DNA of 64,000 nucleotides, from positions 9,052,001-9,116,000 of the forward strand of contig JANTQA010000057.1 of assembly GCA_027625915.1 (NCBI GenBank), read 5' to 3'. The notes under the pieces were generated by a model. That model made no database searches. It worked only from the letters and a program-made list of their open reading frames with translations, and was not told the DNA's origin. A program made the translations under genes and the position numbers. The first letter of the stretch is position 1. Each line of letters begins with the position of its first letter. Origin of the DNA: Anaeramoeba flamelloides. Taxonomy: Eukaryota; Metamonada; Anaeramoebidae. Positions 60,446-64,000 of this stretch are shown here, one piece after another.

Positions 60446-61563
60446 AGTTTATTTACTTGTTTCTAATGAATAGTTTATGTATTTATGACCACCATTTTCT
60501 TTTTGATAAGATAAAGGAAAAAAATAAACACTGAAAACCAAAAAAAGTAAAATAATTTTTAGTAAAAATAAAAATAAAATTTAAAGTTGAATTTTAATAT
60601 TGAAAAAAATCCCTGGCCTGAAAAAAAAAAAAACAGAGGTTAGATTTCCAAATTGTTAATTTTAGTAAAATTGTTGTAGTAATTGCAGATATTTAAAATC
60701 AAATCCTTTTAATAAATTACAAAATTTTTGATGAATACACAAATAAGGTTACCTCCAGTTATTATAGTTGGGTGTCTAAAGACCACTCAATTAATTGTTA
60801 GATACTAATAAATCCAAATAAATATCTTAAAATTTTAAGTTCTATTTCTCTTTTTTGAAATTATTTTACACATATTTGGAAGAAAGTATTCTCTTGATTT
60901 AAATGTTAAGAAAACTTTATAAAATTGGTTTTACTTTCAAAAGATTCTTTCTCTGGAGTTATTTTCAAAGTTAAGCAATTGGATTACAAAAATGGAAATT
61001 GATCTAAAAATTTTATTCATTTTATTGGAATTTATCAGTAAACGTTAGTCGGTTTACTTTATTTGAAAAACAATTGGGTTATTTAGAGCTTAGCAAGAGT
61101 TTGGAAAATGATAATTACTTTTCTGGTTTTATTGATTGAATAGTCTTTTGAATAATTGAAATTTCCTTAACCACCATTCATATAATTGGGTAAGTTATAA
61201 TTTAAACAATTAGATTCATACAAAAAGGATTTGAACCTAAATATCTGCAATTAATAAAAAAATTTTCCTAATATTAATAATTTGAAATATTGTCAGGGGT
61301 TGTTTTCACCACTCCTATTTAATTTATTATAATTTAATTTATTTTTTTTCTAAAAATTATTTTACATTTTTTGGTTTTCCTTTTTTATTTTTGTCTTTTA
61401 TCTTATCAATAAGAAAATGGTGGTCATAAATCCATAAAATACTCATCAAAAACAGCTAAATAAGATTTACTATTTAGTAAAAAATAAATATAACAAAATT
61501 TTCATTCAGCTTTTCAAAAATGAGTTTTTAAAGAATTAAAAATTGTAATTTTTAATAACAAAT

Positions 61564-62026
61564 AACTGTTGAGAGAAAAATATTGGAAAGAGAAAAATAG
61601 TTGGACAACAATTTTAATTTTGAACATTACTGAAAATGATTTTTAATTTCTTTCTTTTGTAAAATAACTAAAGAAAATAACAATAATCTCCTTATTAGAA
61701 TAAGGGTTAAGGTAATTCTACCTTTTCAAAACCTTATCTCTTATAATCTAAAGCAAGTTTCAAAATTACTATTTTCAGAATTAATAGTAAACTTTACTAA
61801 AACTTGGATTTTTGTTAAAATAGCATGATCTACAGTAGTTATCAACCATTCAACTGATTATTCAACACACACGACAGATTAATGAACTTGTCACACATTT
61901 AAACCAGGATTTATATAAAATTCAAATAGTTATCAATAGGATTTGATTTTCAAAATTACTAATGTTCCTAATTAAAAAAGATGCTCAACTATATTTCTCA
62001 GTCCAATATTTTTCTCTCAACAGTTA
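61564..62026. mobile_element. 463-bp MITE with perfect 25-bp terminal inverted repeats
   Basis: TAACTGTTGAGAGAAAAATA (first 20 of 25) is matched perfectly in inverted orientation at the right end (62002-62026). The perfect TIRs suggest recent activity. No target duplication is evident and there is no open frame. It interrupts the right arm of the foldback element. Confidence 0.8.
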
Positions 62027-62088
62027 ATTTATAATTTTAATTTCTTTTGGACTGTTTTTATTTTATTTTTTTTTGTATTTTTATACTT

Positions 62089-62345
62089 TTTACAGTAAAA
62101 TAAATACCACAAAATTTTGATTCAACCTTCAAAAAAAGGGTTTTAGAATCCTGTAAAATTTTCAATTTTTTAATTTAAAATCAGTTTAAATTTTGAATTT
62201 CTGTTTCAGAATTTGGGACTTTTGATGATTTATTTTAATTCTTGTGATTGTGATTTTTAGGGAAAAATGAAAGCAAAATTTTGATCTTTTTATTTTTTAA
62301 ATAACAGTTATTTTGAAAATCAATAAATTGATTTTGAATGCACTC
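62089..62345. mobile_element. Family M4 element
   Basis: It starts ACAGTAAAATAAATACCACA and ends with AAAATTTTGATCTTTTTATT and AATAACAG, inverted copies of each other. Similar in size and interior to 60218-60445. Confidence 0.55.
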
Positions 62346-62689
62346 ATGCTTGCTCTAATGTTTGATATATTTTCTCCAATTATCGAAAAACAAATTCTCA
62401 ATAGTACATTTAAATCAATAAATTTTGCTCATTTCTGAACATTTCAAAGATTGTAAACCTTATGAGAATACTTTTTTTTTTTAAACATAAAGTTTCTTCA
62501 AAACACAACTTGGTCCCCAAACTTAAATTCCGATTGTACACTTTTTAAAAATAAAAAACTTTTAAAATGTGATAATTCTGAAAAAGTTTTCACTTTTTAA
62601 AAAGAGAAAATTAAAAAAAAGTTTTAAACAGTTTCTCATTATTTTTAAAAAAGGGTGTCATAAAAAAATTTTCAAATAAATTAGACCCT

Positions 62690-62920
62690 TAATCTTTCAA
62701 ATAAGAACCTATGAAATCATTAAAAATATTGATCATTTTCTCAGAGTGTTACCTTCTTATGAAAGGGATAATATAATATTGCAAAAACCAGTAAAAGAAA
62801 TAAATCTTAGTGAATTAAGATCAAATCAATACATTTGAAACGGTATACATTAATTAATAATTGTGAAATCTAGTCAATTTTAAGATTATACTTTCAAAAA
62901 GGAATTCATTTCAGAAAACA
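62690..62920 (+). mobile_element. LINE-like fragment, second copy
   Basis: The frame TYEIIKNIDHFLRVLPSYER is followed by DNIILQKPVKEINL and a stop. It aligns with IINIDRFLWVCHSYEKDRLI near 17330-17400, and the downstream ACATTAATTAATAATTGTGA matches 17463-17485. It is truncated, with the Cys of the motif lost. Two independent copies of the same 3' end support a real retrotransposon family. Confidence 0.5.
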
Positions 62921-63934
62921 AAGAAAATGTGATTTTCCCTTCTTCAAAAATTAAAAAAAAATAAAAAAATATATTTTAAATTTTTTTAATTTTCTTTTTT
63001 CAGAACTCAAGTAATGATTGACATCAGGACTTTTAATTTGAAATAACAAATTTCAAAACTAGTTGGTCTCTGAAAAGATGTATTTTTAATTAGTAATCAA
63101 TTTTAATATTCGACTTTGAAAAAAACAAACAAAAGTATAAAAACATGAAAAATGTAGAATTCTTCTTGTTGAACATATTCAAAATAAACAATAAGGTACT
63201 TTCCGAATTGATTCAAGTCCATTATTTTCCCAAACAAAAATTGATAATACTTTTTGAACACACTCAGATCAGTAATTTGATCATCTGATTTTTTTCCAAT
63301 AAGAGAAGACAAAAGATCACTTTATCTTTTATTTAAATAACAGAGAAAGCAAACAGCTTAACGGGTGTCTTAATGGTCAAAATTAAAATTAATAATATCT
63401 GAAACACCCTCAAATAAGTTCGTATAATTAAGATGAACTAAATAAAAATTGAATTGTTCTCTTTTAGAAATCATTATTAGTTAACATCAAAATAGTTCAG
63501 TCAATATGATCTTTTCATTGTGACAAAAACTTCTCAAGAAGAAAAAAATCCCAAATGGATCTATACCTTAAGAGAAAAACGAGAAAACCCATGGAAAGAC
63601 AATAATTGCTACTCGTGTTCTCATAAAGAAATCCTAAAAACCCCAAGTATCCCAAAAATCTACAAAACAATTTTTAAATTTTTTTTACAAAAATAAAACA
63701 CTTCAAAACAGTAATTTATTAAACAGATTTTCAATTGAAAAATTTAAACCCACTCACAAGAATTTAATTTCACAAAGGAGAAATGAGAATATTTATTAAC
63801 AAGTACGAGACCAAAAGCCAATATTCTATTTTAGCATAACCCAAAAACATTTGACTAAAATTCGAACCATAAATATCATTATTTTTAATTTTTTACTTGT
63901 TTTTTGGTAACCAAAATTAATTTACCACCAAGGG
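62921..63934. other. Spacer, nothing firmly recognised
   Basis: About 1 kb of A/T-rich DNA. A 69-codon frame at 63103-63312 (minus) has mixed residues (SVFKKYYQFLFGKIMDLNQF) but no recognised motif and no good partner exon, so I do not call it. Confidence 0.4.
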
Positions 63935-64000
63935 ATGACGACAATCTTACAAGAAATATTTAAGGAAATTGAGCAACTATCACAAATTGAACATTTACTT
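63935..64000 (+). CDS. Possible gene start running off the right edge
   Basis: ATG at 63935 opens 22 codons without a stop to the window end: MTTILQEIFKEIEQLSQIEH and LL. The sequence is amphipathic and helical, unlike the Phe/Lys/Asn homopolymer translations of nearby noncoding DNA, and G+C content rises just before it (CCACCAAGGGATGACG). Too short to identify; the next bases would settle it. Confidence 0.35.
   Translation, partial: MTTILQEIFKEIEQLSQIEHLL

Larger units (their letters stand above)
60218..62090. mobile_element. Foldback element with inverted arms of several hundred bases, right arm split by a MITE
   Basis: The inner arms 60446-60590 and 61320-61477 are inverted copies (ATTTATGACCACCATTTTCT, GTAAAATAATTTTTAG). 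The outer arms 60218-60445 and 61478-61563 plus 62027-62090 are also inverted copies, the right one interrupted by the MITE at 61564-62026. The outer arm alone equals family M4. The centre (60590-61320) has no recognisable frame. Confidence 0.55.

Noticed and set aside
63103-63312. 69-codon minus-strand frame near the right edge
   Set aside because: Composition is somewhat protein-like but there is no motif, homologue or splice partner I can support.
1-64000. CRISPR arrays, defence islands, retrovirus-like or Polinton-like elements
   Set aside because: I looked for spaced direct repeats, capsid, integrase or protein-primed polymerase motifs and saw none. The only spaced repeat is the contiguous 25-bp tandem at 55822-55955.

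Overview
The window is A+T-rich eukaryotic nuclear DNA, full of homopolymer runs. The evidence for a protist genome is strong: genes for PAN2, a PH-domain dynamin and VPS50/syndetin, spliceosomal GT-AG introns, a standard code with TAA stops, a eukaryotic tRNA-Glu(UUC), and coding repeats of Asn, Lys and Glu-Lys. The long EKEKEN/KEKE inserts and a B-box plus SPRY gene remind me of the anaerobic amoebae Anaeramoeba (Metamonada). That placement is an inference from style, not from a marker gene.

Layout, left to right. (1) 1-9094, minus strand: PAN2, the nuclease subunit of the PAN2-PAN3 deadenylase. A short first exon (8657-9094) is separated from the main exon (3080 to beyond base 1) by a 5.6-kb intron. 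(2) 9095-13341: no gene. (3) 13342-20932, minus: a classical dynamin in two exons, with a 4.8-kb intron and a Lys-rich N-terminal extension of about 140 residues. (4) 20933-25285: mobile-element debris. (5) 25286-26929, minus: an unrecognised 547-residue protein. (6) 26930-32362: nothing recognisable. (7) 32363-35674, minus: VPS50/syndetin, an EARP tethering subunit, in one exon of 1103 residues. (8) 35675-42010: transposon derivatives. (9) 42011-43369, minus: a 452-residue coiled-coil protein. (10) 43370-51288: nested transposon derivatives. (11) 51289-52308, plus: a broken B-box/SPRY (TRIM-like) gene. (12) 52309-55716: palindromic arrays and MITEs. (13) 55717-55787, minus: tRNA-Glu(UUC), with a 25-bp tandem repeat just upstream. 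(14) 55788-64000: more MITEs, a large foldback element, a LINE-like fragment, and a possible gene start running off the right edge.

All five intact protein genes and the tRNA lie on the minus strand. They serve unrelated housekeeping jobs (mRNA deadenylation, membrane fission, endosomal tethering), and nothing suggests an operon. The other main content is a set of short non-autonomous DNA elements. By reading copies against each other I could define about eight families: long-TIR elements, TA-flanked MITEs, a family with TIRs related to AAACTC..TTTCAGTCAAAG, and a palindromic array family. Several are nested in each other, and both large introns carry them. I found no defence system, CRISPR array, biosynthetic cluster or retrovirus-like element. 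The most useful results are the split PAN2 gene, the dynamin extension and the nested element families.
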